Of a stretch of DNA of 64,000 nucleotides, positions 43,401 through 56,334 are shown piece after piece. The translations under genes were made by a program, and so were the position numbers. Numbering within the stretch: the first letter of the stretch is position 1; each line of letters begins with the position of its first letter. This stretch comes from Schistosoma mansoni (lineage: Eukaryota; Platyhelminthes; Trematoda; Strigeidida; Schistosomatidae): contig NC_031496.1 in NCBI RefSeq assembly GCF_000237925.1, positions 5,315,340 through 5,379,339 on the forward strand. The letters run 5' to 3'. The notes under the pieces were generated by a model. The model did no database searches, was not told the DNA's origin, and saw nothing but the letters and a program-made list of their open reading frames with translations.

Positions 43401-45918
43401 AGGCGAATATTTACCAGCCTATCAACTATCATTAGATTCGATGGGCGTTGCGCATCTGAAAATTCCTCGTTTATTTGATCTGTGAAGTCAGCGTCGAAGA
43501 TTTCACCAACCTATGTGTCGGTAACCCAGGACGTTCAGTATGCAGGCTTCATTCTAGGACATGACGTATCGGATAGTTCAATGAATATCATCCCTCTCTG
43601 TCCCCCAGTGGTCACCCACTGTTAGCCTCCATCAATCTTTTGGACACACGACCTTCTGAATATGCCCCATCATGACTGTGCACTCTGGACAAGTGAAGCA
43701 TTGACAATTAATATTCTTGTCCCTCAAAAGTACTTCATTTGTAGTCCTGCAGGATTTGACTTTCATTATCATTACTTCCTATTGGTGCTTGCGTATAGAC
43801 ATCTTCCACCAGGAGATGATCATTTGATAGCAAATTATCAAATTTTGAGGGTTTCCCGTCCTTACCACATCTCGTGACTTCACTCATAGGTTGTCACCTA
43901 TTTTCTCATGAAGGTGAAAATTCGTTTATGGCACCAATCTGTAAGAGTTGCATTCTCCTCGTTAATATTAAGAGACTGGGTTTTGAATCCTGAAGCTATA
44001 AGTATCAGGTGTATTCCCAGGTGTGATAGATGTGATAACTCGTGAGTGTGGGTATCTGTTGAATGGGCGGGGTATTCCTCAACCAAGTACTCAGTGCTGT
44101 TTGCATTGAAGCGACTTCAGCACGATTTTGTCACCTCGATTATTTCTGTTCTTTTTGCTATTTTGCCTTTGAAGTGGGAGTTAATATATTTCGTCCTTCC
44201 TCCTCCTGTTTCGGGTACTGTCACTTCCTAACAGTTCCATGCCATGTGTCCACATAGAACTATAATCTTCAGATTCATGTGGAAGCATTTGTTTTTGATC
44301 CCCAATTTGCTTCTCAGTTCGTCTGCTTTGCTGTAGAGACACTGAACGGTTTCCCACAATCTGGTTTTTCTCTAGAGCAGCATCTGTTTTCGAATCTTAA
44401 ACAGATGGTTGTTCAAATATGTTACCCATTTCTTTCGTTATCGGCAACTGCATATTTTTGACTTTCATAGTGTGTCGTTCTCTTGCAAGATTGTAGTCTA
44501 CGTGCCCTTGAAACGCGTGTTGATAATGAAGTTCAGCTATGAGTGGGGTTTATTCTGCATAGCTTTTTTACCGTTGTCATTCCAATTAAAGCCGTATTAA
44601 GCTCACAGAGCCTCAATTAAGCTCCATGGGACTCGTATGTTTACACATACCAGACGCAGACACGTATTGGTCGATGGTTGTGATGGGCGATGAATGTGAA
44701 ACATGTCACTTCACGATTGCACGATATTCCGACAAAATCTTTTCACAGACTATAGTTTTCCGTGTCTAACTCGGATTAACGAAGATTGTCAAAATGACGG
44801 TTCCCAACACAATAGTGGGATTTCTTCCGAAACGTTTGTTAAATCCAATTTACATTAAAAATAGTGGTTTTACTTTTAACTACAATTTGGTCACGTATAC
44901 AGACGACCGAGTCTTGACGAAATACCCCCTATTCCTAGCACTTTCAAGTATTTATTCCACTGCTCATTATCAAATTTTGCCCTACTTTTGAGGAAGCTAC
45001 CCTCTAATAGTTTAGTGGTAAATTAAGTCGTTAAGTCCTCTCTGACGTCTTCATCGATGAACTTTCGGCCTATGGTTTACGCTGTTTCTGTTTCCCTTAT
45101 GAATGGCAACTCACCGTAGTTCAATATCAAAATCGACCAGAATATACACACCAACCGCTAATTTCCCTGGTGTTCGTAAACAGGCTGACTCCCCTAGTTG
45201 ATTGTTTGCTTGCGACTATGTTTCCTGAAATTGGTATCCTGATGAGAATTGGTATGGTTGTTTTCAGTGGAGTCATATGTTCTTCTGTTAGTTCCGTCAG
45301 TATTATTTTCATATTCTGCGACCGTTAACACCAGGATAACAGGCAAGACTGACTTGACATCAACCCACAGAACTGCTATTGGCACTGTTGTATCATTGAG
45401 ACAGTGGAACCAGACGTTACAGAAATCACTGGTTTTAGGCAGCGATGAGCAAGGAGTACAAGTATCGCCATAGTTTCCATGTTCCTAAACAAGCTGCGTT
45501 ACCGGGAATTTAGGGCGTCCTTCTATCCTAATTCTTTCTCACTTGGTAGGCTTACTAGGAGCCGGAATCTAAGTTGGAGTGTAATATTCGATGCTCAGCT
45601 GGAGGATTGATTCTGACCTTTCGATCGAGTGGTCCGTGTTGTTCATTATTTATTTTCTGTCTTGGGTTTGTTCATAACTTCGTTGCTGGGTACAGGTACT
45701 TACACTAGCTCTGAATTGAAACCTCAATGGTGGCGAGATAATTTCAATCAATCCGTGTCTGTAAAGCAGAACATGTTAAATCAAGGCTCCTTATGTCAAG
45801 TGAGATGTCACGAACCAACGATATTGATGCGAACTTATTTGCGCTCAATGCCTCCACATATCGTGTTTAAAAAGCTGAATTGGTTTCACTTGCTACCGAA
45901 TAATCCTATTGCAAGCAA
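43401..45918. other. Intergenic block of short open frames, unresolved
   Basis: Many short plus-strand frames without family motifs, the longest 107 codons at 45629-45952. It may contain further decayed parts of the CACTA-like element, but no motif supports that. Confidence 0.35.
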
Positions 45919-46596
45919 ACTGAACAATTCGCAAAAAACGAAGCCTGCTTAATACCCTTTAAATTCTAAACACAAGAAAGGGGTCGAATAGCTTCGAAAA
46001 AGAAGGGAGATAGCCATTTGTATCGGAATACTGTTTTCAGAACTCTATTTTATAATTACACATAATTCCATACTTCGTTCTGGACTACCTTCATTTATAC
46101 AGTTCCTTATCCACTCATACCTTGTTTACACTTATTTTCCTTAATATATTAGAATGCTCCTGCTTAATAAGTACCTTAAAACAGAGAAATAGACTAAGTG
46201 GTTATACCTTAGCTATTCCTCCATGAACATTGTCTACTCTGCTTCTCGGCCTTTGCTTTTCTTACATCCTCCTTCAGCCCCCTTGAGAAACGCCACCGAA
46301 AACAGATATGGAACGGATGACTTCGTCCTGTGTAAAGCCTCAGATATTTCAGAGGGGTGTGAGGTTGCGGTTTCTAGAAGCCCCCAACTTCGCATGTATC
46401 TATTCTCGACCATCAGTCGCATGTCGCAACGCTATCTTCACAAAGCGCACCAGTTGTGATATTAACAATACGTTTCTTACTAAAACCATCTACCTTCATA
46501 TCTTATAAAATATCAACCCAGATGAGTAATTTACCACAGTGAAAATGGTAACTTCTGTAACAATTTGATCTTGCCTGTAAACAGGCATACCTCATG
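45919..46596 (+). repeat. Left arm of a ~680-bp inverted repeat
   Basis: This arm is reproduced almost base for base, inverted, at 50271-50950. Several predicted peptides in the two arms are identical over 60-78 residues. The outermost ~20 bp match less well (about 18 of 22). Product and family are unknown; the open frames inside look incidental. Confidence 0.85.
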
Positions 46597-49500
46597 CAAC
46601 AAACTGTTATTTGAGAATAAATTATTATTATTTGCTGAAAATGTAGTTGTAATGTGCGTGCTGGTGGCAACGCTAGTACCGTGTGTGCACTCAGTAGATC
46701 ATGGGATATAATGTGAGACGATTCATACTGGAAGTAAACAAGACACATGTTTTAAATGAGAAAAGTAGTAAAGGTAGTCATATTTTACGCAGGAATAAAT
46801 ATCGGAAGATATTCAAAATTGTAACTTTTACCTTTTGAATGTTCAAGCAAGAGACTGCTCATGAGTCCAGCAAATTTTTCATAAGAATTCTAACTGGTGT
46901 TGTTGCAACGTTATCTACATCACGTCTTCTGAACATTGAGTAGGACGCCGTAACTTCCCTGACATGACTCGACTGCCACGAAAATTAATCTCATGAAAAC
47001 AAACGTCAATGGCAGTCGTAGTCAGTAAATGTTTCCGTCTTTCGTACACAATAAACGTGATGATGAAGAATCTCTTACTCATTGGAACTGTCACAGAGGT
47101 CCCTACGAACCCAGGCGATCAATTTTGTTCGAAAAGTGTTTTTGTTATTTCATCTCTATTATTCATGGTGACTGGAAAAATGGGAGAAATGAAGACGAAG
47201 AACCGGACTGTTTGTTTCCATACGCATTGTCTCTTACCGTCATTCCTCGAAGTAAAAAAAGACGAACAGGCGCTGTTAGACTTAGCAATTAAATCCTAAA
47301 ACTAACGATATGATACATACTATGCGGCACAGAAGGTCTGTCAAAAAATATCAGTCATTATTGTTTGTCATACTTGATCCTTAATTTAGTATCCAGTTGG
47401 TGGCGATGTTTGCCTACAATTGTGCTTCTTCCATTGTGCCACTTCCATTTTATTCTTGTCGCTATCTTGAAGGAATGTTGTCTTCCACCTCGCTAAATAC
47501 ATTTTTGTAGCACTGACTGTTCATTATCGAACAAGCCATTTTTTCATTTTAACTGGTTAATTAGAGAATAAATGAGGAAAGGATGCTCTTTGTAAAAAAC
47601 ACGTTCTTTTGTCTATTTCCTTTTTGAAGGAATTGGTTCGCGACTAGTTTCGATTTTGTTACCCTACTTTTTCAATGTCTGTTCTGACTCTGTGTGCTTT
47701 TTTCTTTCAATTATTTGAGAACCTTTTAATAACTGCAAAACGGTCTTAAGAGGTGTTTTCAACCGCCTCCTCTGTCAATATTCGGCGCACAGTGGTACGA
47801 AAAAGGTGGTACAATGAGACCTTATTCAATCTTAAACTTTCAGCTTCTGAAAGGTATGTTGAACCCGAATGAATGTGGATATTCAGTTGGCATTACTTGC
47901 AGGCAAATAGCTTATCATGAGAAGCTCTCGAATTTGTGAATGTGGTTGTAAACTGCATTAGTGACGTACATTCACCTCAAGCAAGCTTCCATTCAGACGA
48001 CTCACCCCGGCCGATAAATGAGGAACCACCTGCAAAAAGGTCTGCCTGAAGTAAAAACATGAGCAATCAAATATCAAATCAGGTTCCTTTCGGCTCATCC
48101 TTTAAATAGGATCATTTCAGACGTACACACCGAGTCCAGCTACGAAGCTAGATAGGTCTTTGTCAGACAAGGAGCTAAATACGAGGCTTGATCGCCCAAA
48201 TACCAGGCAAATTTTCAGGATCTCAAAGTGGGGATTATGGAGCTCCGATTGCAACTCCATAAAAGACTGAGGAATAGATACAAGCAGTGAGTACATAGGA
48301 GCAACAGCAACATATCGTAAAGAACATGCGAAATTCCCTAACTGTATTTGAGAAACTGTGGGCTGATCATAATGATAGACTAGTTACCTTTTATTTAAGC
48401 TTGCAGAGAAAAACCTGCAAGACCGGAAGTCGTCTAAGTATAAAACCAGATTAACTATTAATCTACCAAACTAACTAAACACCTAAGATATCGCTGATGG
48501 CACCTTGTTGAAGGCTTATAGAATAATTGTTCAGAAGACGGAATTGAACAAAAGTCAATCTAGACCGCCTAAGTCATTGTCTGAATCTACCAATGAAAAG
48601 GGCTTTACAACTGCAAAATGGTGGTGGGCTGTAAATACGTCCTTCCCTTGGAAGCAAACAAATCCTCCAGTACCAACTGTGAGCGTTGCGAGCAATACAA
48701 AATTCGATATCTAGACCCTATCAAATACACTCAATATGGGAAAATCTGCAGAACTCGATCAAATAGATCCTAAATTTGTTAAAATCTGTAGTGTCGGTTG
48801 ATATGTTAAGCCCATGTACCTTATTATAGCTTCAGGACGAGCCAAATTACCTACTCATCATGAGTCACACTTTGACCTTGTTAATTATTTCCTTATCAAC
48901 CGTGACTGTTTTTTATATGAGCGTTTGTGTGCGTACACTTTTTATCCTATTCATCACATGTCCGTAACTTATTTTTTATCTGACTATAAATATCTATTAA
49001 CGCTTGGTTGAAGTGAGTTGGTTCACCCGCCATCTCCAATGTTCGTCATTTTCGCTTCGCTCTCTTCTATTCGCTTCATCCCTTTGATTTCCTGTCCGGA
49101 CCAATGAATGTACAAAATATATGTATTCGAAATCCATTCCCGTACTTGGCTTATTTAACTCCGTTATTCATCAACGCGGATTAAATCATTTACTACATAC
49201 GAGGATAGACAAAATGTATACTTTGACAGCAATCATTCATACGGTCTAATTGGAGTCAGACCCTAGCCCCACAAAACTCCGAAAAGTAAAAGTGGCCCTT
49301 GGGTCGGAAGACAAGACATACAAAACCCTAGTGATGTCTAATAGATTAGTGGTTACATAGTCCTCAGATGTTGGACTTGAACGTATCGTAACATTGTCTG
49401 TAAAAAGCGTCTAAAGTAAATCATCAGTATTTATTAAAGAACTGACCATTATGATAGTTTATTGTGTATGAGTATGGTTGTTCAGACAAAACTATTGTAC

Positions 49501-50270
49501 ACAACAAAGCTGCGCGAATTAGGAAAATCCTTTGAATTTTGAGTAAACCTCGATGTAAAGCCTGTGACGTAGGTCCTCGACAATACATCTACACTGGCTG
49601 AACTCGATTCACACAGAACTGAACAACCTGCTCCAAACTACAATCTGTTTACAACTCCTTAAACGGATACTTCCATAAAATAACACCGTTTAATGTGACA
49701 GTCAGTAAGTTGCTCCCATAACCACGTAAAGGAAAATAAAGGGAAAATATGGGCAAACAGAAAAATGTGTCTCTAACTCGAACTAAATATCGTCCTCCTA
49801 AATAAAACCTGACTCGTCACTGACGTCGACGAATTATGGTCTACTTTGGTATTAGTAAATTTATCTTTGCTACTGTAATAATCTTAAAATTGTAGATATG
49901 TTATGGTATGAAAACCCAATCTATGAGATTTTACATGGAAGTCAAATCAATGTCTGCACTGACTCGTCCTATCTCACGAATCAGCAATATGTTGTCAGAT
50001 ACTTCTGAAGAACACATTCAAGCTGGGTAGAGAGTAATATTTGTAGTACAGGGCGCAATGGGTTTACGTAGAGTGACCACGACTGAATGGCTGAGTCATG
50101 CCAATTCGGATAACAGTTCCCGCCTCCACCACTACTGACCTCCTCAATTGTCGTATTTCGGATGTTAATCTTCTCAGTTATAATATGTTCAGCTTCGAGA
50201 ATCGTGTGGTTAGAAACCAATACCAACACAGTGTCACGAATGATGAAGTGGAGTTAATAGTAATAATTTA
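46597..50270. other. 3.7-kb spacer between inverted repeats
   Basis: No transposase was recognised. A short plus-strand piece near 48720-48790 (NTLNMGKSAELDQIDPKFVK) resembles the segment before the RT domain of CR1/jockey-type LINEs. Two overlapping frames at 47009-47299 show no motif. Confidence 0.45.
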
Positions 50271-50950
50271 CATGAGGCATGCCGGTTTACAGGCAAGATC
50301 AAATTGTTACAGAAGTTACCATTTTCACTGTGGTAAATTACTCATCTGGGTTGATATTTTATAAGATATGAAGGTAGATGGTTTTAGTAAGAAACGTATT
50401 GTTAATATCACAACTGGTGCGCTTTGTGAAGATAGCGTTGCGACATGCGACTGATGGTCGAGAATAGATACATGCGAAGTTGGGGGCTTCTAGAAACCGC
50501 AACCTCACACCCCTCTGAAATATCTGAGGCTTTACACAGGACGAAGTCATCCGTTCCATATCTGTTTTCGGTGGCGTTTCTCAAGGGGGCTGAAGGAGGA
50601 TGTAAGAAAAGCAAAGGCCGAGAAGCAGAGTAGACAATGTTCATGGAGGAATAGCTAAGGTATAACCACTTAGTCTATTTCTCTGTTTTAAGGTACTTAT
50701 TAAGCAGGAGCATTCTAATATATTAAGGAAAATAAGTGTAAACAAGGTATGAGTGGATAAGGAACTGTATAAATGAAGGTAGTCCAGAACGAAGTATGGA
50801 ATTATGTGTAATTATAAAATAGAGTTCTGAAAACAGTATTCCGATACAAATGGCTATCTCCCTTCTTTTTCGAAGCTATTCGACCCCTTTCTTGTGTTTA
50901 GAATTTAAAGGGTATTAAGCAGGCTTCGTTTTTCGCGATTTGTCTAGTCC
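50271..50950 (-). repeat. Right arm of the ~680-bp inverted repeat
   Basis: Inverted near-identical copy of 45919-46596. The high identity, against the decay of neighbouring elements, points to a recent origin, gene conversion or an assembly artefact. Confidence 0.85.
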
Positions 50951-51699
50951 ACACAAACGAACATGTTCGGTTCAGGAACAGGTCGTCGCAAGCATGAAAA
51001 ATCTAGCACTTTATGAACATGTAGGCGGCTCTATTAGATTAGGTAATGACAAGTAACCCTGGAAATGATATCACTTTCTGGTCATATATGTCCATGTCCA
51101 GATATCAGTGAAGAGTAGTAATCACGGCAGAGCCGTCTTTAAAATGATCACAAACATGATATTATGGAAAGACAAGTATCTTCCCTAACTTTGTTATGTA
51201 TGGTACACCACATGGCTAAAAGAGAATGTCTTAAACATTGATGAAGTTCTACAGAGAGTATAACGTCTAGAGAGGAAAACGAGTGAAATAACGTGAAGTA
51301 TATCTCTGGTAATCTATCGGAAGAACATCTGTGATGAACAAAGTATACAAAGGCAGCCAATAACCAGCTTCTGGAAAAACATTGACGTCTTCAGATTATG
51401 TACGGATTATAATGTATATCAAGATAACGACGTGCCCGAGCAGATAACGACCAGACTAAAGTGTGGCTCAGTATATCTGTGTACAAAAAAGAGAGCCTGA
51501 AGTAAGTCAAAAGTTTCTTTTTAAAATTCTGATAATGTCATCTACCTAAAACGAATAAACAGAAGCATTACAAAGTATGAAACGATAAGAGGTATTTCTA
51601 GACCAATTGAGGAGCTAAAACACAAGCCAACTCAAAATATTTCTGTGATTTTATTATCAAACAGAGGCTAACAAACAAACAAACAAACCTACATACTTC

Positions 51700-52450
51700 A
51701 GTGGCTTTACGGTGACGAACTTATCAATCTACCAGCGGCAGAAGTCTTTGCTTCTAATTCGGCCATCCAAACAAATCGGAGACTTACAAGCATGAGACGC
51801 TCTCCCACTCTGCCGCCAGATAGCGGTCTGGGAAATGCCCAGCCATCTCTCGGGTCGATGCTGAGAAAACCAAGATTTTTGAGCTCAGCGAAATCACCAG
51901 TACGTGACAACTACCCATCCCTATAGTCTTACCTGTCATTACACCGTTATTTGACACAACCAGAAGTTCAACAACTTCCGACATAATGGACACGGATCTT
52001 TATCACTTCACTCTTCTTCAAAGGAAAAGAAAGGAAGGACACAACCTGTAATAGACCGGTCGCATTATGGTAGTTGTGGGTAATATGCGGACAGAGTCAA
52101 TAAAATTCATGAAGTCCAATACGGACCCGGAAAAAGCAGTCAATGCGTGTCTAGTACTTGCTTAAAAGAGACAGCTGGACAACTTACCACAATAACAGAT
52201 ACCGGTCCATATAATAGTCCTCAACCTCGAAAAAGCTCTCGACACGTTACTGCAATCACTTTTTATAGTAAAAGTTACTAAGACAAGCTTCACTCACCTA
52301 CCTCGGTTGTTTTTTCTGGAAAACCGAGTGTTCTGCAGCGAGACAAATAGAGTGAGTTGGAGATGAAATGTATTGAAACAAATATTTTCAAACGAAACCA
52401 CTTTGAAACCACTCCTCTTCCTAATTTCCACTCAACTTTCTAGGCCCTTA
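51700..52450 (+). mobile_element. LINE (CR1/jockey-like) reverse-transcriptase remnant
   Basis: Fragments in several frames recall a LINE RT: AEVFASNSAIQTNR before the domain, FKGKERKDTTCNRPVAL (the KDxxxYRPVAL block), and a downstream LKRDSWTT piece. Heavily decayed, with uncertain ends. Confidence 0.5.
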
Positions 52451-52869
52451 TCTACGCTGAATACGTGAGGGTAAAGAGACACTTGGAATTAGATGAGGAT
52501 TAAATAAAGTTCTGAAAGGCCTTCGTAACAAAAAGGAAATGGGTTGTGGCCAGTGTGTAAAATGGCCCGTGAAAATGTCACATCAAAACATTTAGACTCA
52601 TGTGAAACAAAAGACTTACGTTTGTAGTATAGATCTCTTCCCATTTATCTTCATAAATCGTGGCCAAGACCATGAGCTACAAGGTGCTTGAAGATCAGTG
52701 CGGGATAAACATATTGCACTGGATATTGGAAAAGTGCAAACAATAGTTTGTCATATGGCAAACGAAAATACGGAGACGAAACAGACCCATTCATAGTAAG
52801 TAAATAACCAAAGATATTTCTCCAATAAAACCAGCTCGGAAGAGACTGCTTCACAGGTTCTCATAGTTG

Positions 52870-55650
52870 CTCTAGACTCTTTAATTATGCTTATACCGCA
52901 ATTCACTGGAAGAAACAAATCACTGCTCTGCAGGTATTCTGTCCGTTTCAATTCGGAAAGGACAGGAGGCTTAACGGCCTGTGTTAGTCCTGACAATGGA
53001 GATCTCTCAGTTGATCTAAACTTTTTTGAAGGAGTCAAGGGATGGAGCCTCGACTACGTGCTGAGGTAGCTCAGTGTTATTCATCATGTATGTATCTGTA
53101 CCTTGGTGACCAATATGTATCACAATACACTTGGATGTATCTATCGGCAACTGCCAAGTTTGAGACCATTCATATGGTTTCTCCAGGTCACTTTGGAGTT
53201 CTAAGCTATCACCATCACCTCTTATCGCTCTCCATATCTTGACATCGCCAGCATATAGTAAGACGAGGAAGGTCATTTACATATAAGAGGAATAAAACTG
53301 GCTCCTAAACTGTGGCCTGAGGCATTCCGCCAAACACAGTTTCCCAGATAGACAACTTGGATTTCATCCGTACTCTTTGTTGTCGCTCAACTAGGAAGTC
53401 TTTTATCCACACTAGTAAATTGTATCCAACCCCGACATTTCCCAACTTATGTAACAGCTGGTTGTGAGGAACTATGTTAAACGTTTTGCTGAAGTCAATG
53501 TAACCTACTTCTATAGGTAACTTTTGGTCTTTAAGAGCGCATCAGCTTTCACGATCCATTAATAAGTTAGTGAGACAGAAATAACCTATTCTAAAGCCAT
53601 GCTGCATTTTCCAAAAGTATCAGGTTTTCACTGAGATACTTGAGCAGCTCCTTCTGAATAATCTTTCCTAAAATTTTAACAACTGCACTAGTTAGGCCAA
53701 CGGATCGTTAGTTCTCAGGTTTGTGTTTCGTACCTGTTTTGAAGATAGGACGTACTATGGCGTTCCTCCAGTCTTTTGGTAATCGCCCCTGAAGTACAGA
53801 TTGATTACAACATATGGTTAAGGGGTTGGCATTGAAGTTAGTTAATTCCTTTAGTAGCCTAGGATGCAATTCATCGGCCCCTGGATTTATCTATGTCAAG
53901 CTTATTTAGCAGACCAAAGACATCGATTTCCTTAATTATCACCCCGTCTAGTGTTTGTGTGAGGGGATTTGCATGGAGTGGCGGGAGGGTTTTTCTATGG
54001 TATATATATCGCCAAAGTAGTTTGAGAATACTTGGGCCTTACCAAATTCATCCTTCATTAGTGATGAGGTAGTACTGTCTCCCCACAGTGTTGGAATATT
54101 TCCTCTTCTTTTTGTCCTTTGGTTTATATACAAATACAAGCGTTTACGACATTCTATGGGTTCCTCAACAATTTTCTCTTCGTACAGCTTTCTGGACTTA
54201 CGGAGGGTCGAGGCGCAGGTATTCCGAGCTTTTTGATACTGAGATTTCGCCTTTTCAGTTTTCAGTAACCTAAATCTATCTCACATTCTTCTCCTATTAC
54301 GGAGAAGTGTGCGAACTTCCCCACCAAATCATGGTGGAGAGTTTCTCAGCCCCTTGATGTATTGTAACTGTTTCAATTCGGGACTCTGGCTCTATTGTAA
54401 AATCTACTGGCGATGCTAAGTGTATAATATCTTGTATATCTGCTCTCCAGACGTTAGGTCTTGGTTAGGTTGATGCGCTCCCGTTTTTGGCAACTATATG
54501 TAAGGCAAAGGTTATAACTACATGGTAATTTTTGCCTAGAGTTGGCATTTATTGGAGGTTCTCAACATCATCCTCATAATGGGTCAATATAAGATCTAGT
54601 AAGGATGATTCCAAATGCAGGTCGTACCTAGTCGCTTCCTTCATATGGTATGCTAGGGCACATGTGATAACCAGTTCCTGCTCGAAAGAATTCTCTGACA
54701 ATTCAGTTCTCAGATTTTCTCAGTCTACCACGGGTGTATTAATGTCTCCTAAGATTAGACATCGATCTCTTTGTGACCAATCATCGTGCTAAATCCGTGG
54801 TGGCTTTGACATCATTCTTTGTCGAAGCCTCACAATAGGAAAATTTACAATTTTTAGGTTTCTTTTCTCCAGTGTCTAACTTATGTTGTAGTTCTTTTTC
54901 AGCTTCTCGTCTTTTTACTTTGTCGGCCAGTGGCAAGTCTTTACGGACAAAAATTCCTGAACCCTTTAGTTTATGGTTGTTCTGTAAAATTAAGTCGCAT
55001 TCATTAGGAAATTCAAATACAACTTTAAGCAGTCTGGTTTGATTTTATTTCAAGTTCATTTGGCTACCTAATCTATACACATTTAATAAAGTGACTCTGG
55101 AGATACCCTGAGGCATAAGCAGATTTAGCAGCTGTTTTATCAACCCCATGTTATGCACAAAACGAGTTTTAGGTTCAGAAATTTCACTTACCTTGATTCT
55201 ATGAATGACAACTGACCTGTCACTGTGATCAGTCTTTAATTTCTCGACTACTTTTTGGGGTTTGAATCATCTTTTATAACGTTATATCGTTTCCTGCTCA
55301 CGACCTGTACCCACTCACTAACTTTCGTCGGAGTAGCAATCCTAGTTGCGTCAAACACGCTGTGGGATTCTGGAACGTTATCGAAAACTTGTGCATTCAT
55401 GTTGTATTTCCTGCTATAAATAGATCTAGCCTTTCGACTAGGGTTCCTAGGTGTTTCTTGCTGACTACCAGGACGAGGGACAGAGAAAACTTCCTTTTTA
55501 AGCTTTTACTTAGGACAAACCTCCTTGAAGTCGATTTTCCCTCCTTTGATCAATGTGAGTCAGCTGTTTTCGGGCTCATTTGAGGTGGCTTTACATTAAT
55601 CTGTATGTCGACAGAGATAGTACCGTCCAAAGTGTCCCAACCTCGTATTC
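52870..55650 (-). mobile_element. CR1-clade LINE, decayed
   Basis: Minus-strand element. An ORF1-like region at about 54840-55640 (ECDLILQNNHKLKGSGIFVR) is followed by the end of an endonuclease domain (CLILGDINTPVVD near 54750), then an RT domain (LPKDWRNAIVRPIFKTGTKH near 53760, GKIIQKELLKYL near 53660, LLYAGDVKIWRAI near 53255), and a 3' region also present at 1955-2100. Most of the endonuclease is missing, and frame changes and stops are common. The active-site motif reads YAGD in place of YADD. It is probably of the schistosome SR1/Perere type. Confidence 0.78.
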
Positions 55651-55818
55651 TTTCAGTCTTTGGAGTGATTAACCTTGTGGTCTTTAGCATGTAGCCTGAA
55701 AAACGTAAAAACGATAAGAAAAATGTCAATCAAAACGTCAAAACAACATATGACGTTGTTGTTTTAACTTGATTCTATTGACTACACAAAGCTCCCGCGC
55801 TATCAAAATTCAGTAAAA

Positions 55819-55887
55819 ATGACGCAACTGGAAGTAGAACCAGTTATCTTGAAAAATTACACGATTGAGAGGCGTATAGGAAAAGGG
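55819..55887 (+). CDS. MAPK15: MAPK15-like exon 1
   Basis: 69 nt, 23 codons from ATG to GKG; the glycine loop is split by a 33-bp intron. Confidence 0.9.
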
Positions 55888-56334
55888 GTTTGTCACAATT
55901 AATTTTTTTCCTATCCACAGGCTTATGGGATAGTTTGGAAGGCGGTGAATAAGAAAACACATAAAAAATTGGCACTCAAAAAGATATTTGATGCTTTCAG
56001 GAATCAAACAGATGCTCAGGTATAAAGCACTATCTTAAACAATCGTTTAGAGGACGTTTCGAGAAATATCATTCTTGCAGCAATTTTCTAATCACCCAAA
56101 TATCATTCGTCTTTTAAATGTTATAAAAGCAGAAAACGACAAAGACATTTATTTAGTTTTTGAGTACATGGGTAATGTAAACTTTCCTTCTTAATGAAAA
56201 CAGAAACTGACTTAAATAATTGCATCAAAAAAGGAAATATTTTGAGAGACGTACATAAAAAGTTCATTTTCTACCAGTTGTTGCGAGCAGTTAAATATAT
56301 TCATTCCGGCAATGTCATACATCGTGATTTAAAA
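55819..56334 (+). CDS. MAPK15: MAPK15 (ERK7/8)-like protein kinase, first four exons
   Basis: Inferred join(55819-55887, 55921-56019, 56051-56171, 56204-56334) encodes residues 1-140 of an atypical MAP kinase. It shows the glycine loop GKGAYG (21-26), the ATP lysine in LALKK (K43), the ERK7/8 signature [38 protein letters not shown] and [13 protein letters not shown], and the start of the catalytic loop HRDLK (136-140). These blocks match vertebrate MAPK15 almost word for word. The first three introns are only 33, 31 and 32 bp, all GT-AG, with phases 0, 0 and 1. A donor gtaagc follows HRDLK. The rest of the kinase (PSNILL, DFGLxR, TEY) was not found before the window ends, so intron 4 is at least several kb or continues past the edge. 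The family acts in autophagy and ciliary biology in other animals. Confidence 0.92.
55921..56019 (+). CDS. MAPK15: MAPK15-like exon 2
   Basis: 99 nt, from AYGIVWKAV to NQTDAQ, including the ATP-binding lysine. The following intron is 31 bp. Confidence 0.92.
56051..56171 (+). CDS. MAPK15: MAPK15-like exon 3
   Basis: 121 nt, from [12 protein letters not shown] (αC helix Glu in REI) to FEYM, ending in phase 1. The following intron is 32 bp. Confidence 0.92.
56204..56334 (+). CDS. MAPK15: MAPK15-like exon 4
   Basis: 131 nt, from [12 protein letters not shown] to VIHRDLK, ending in phase 0 at the donor gtaagc. Confidence 0.92.

Noticed and set aside
45919-50950. The two 680-bp repeats as the long terminal repeats of one retrotransposon
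   Set aside because: The arms are inverted relative to each other, whereas LTRs are direct repeats, and no retroelement domain typical of that class lies between them.
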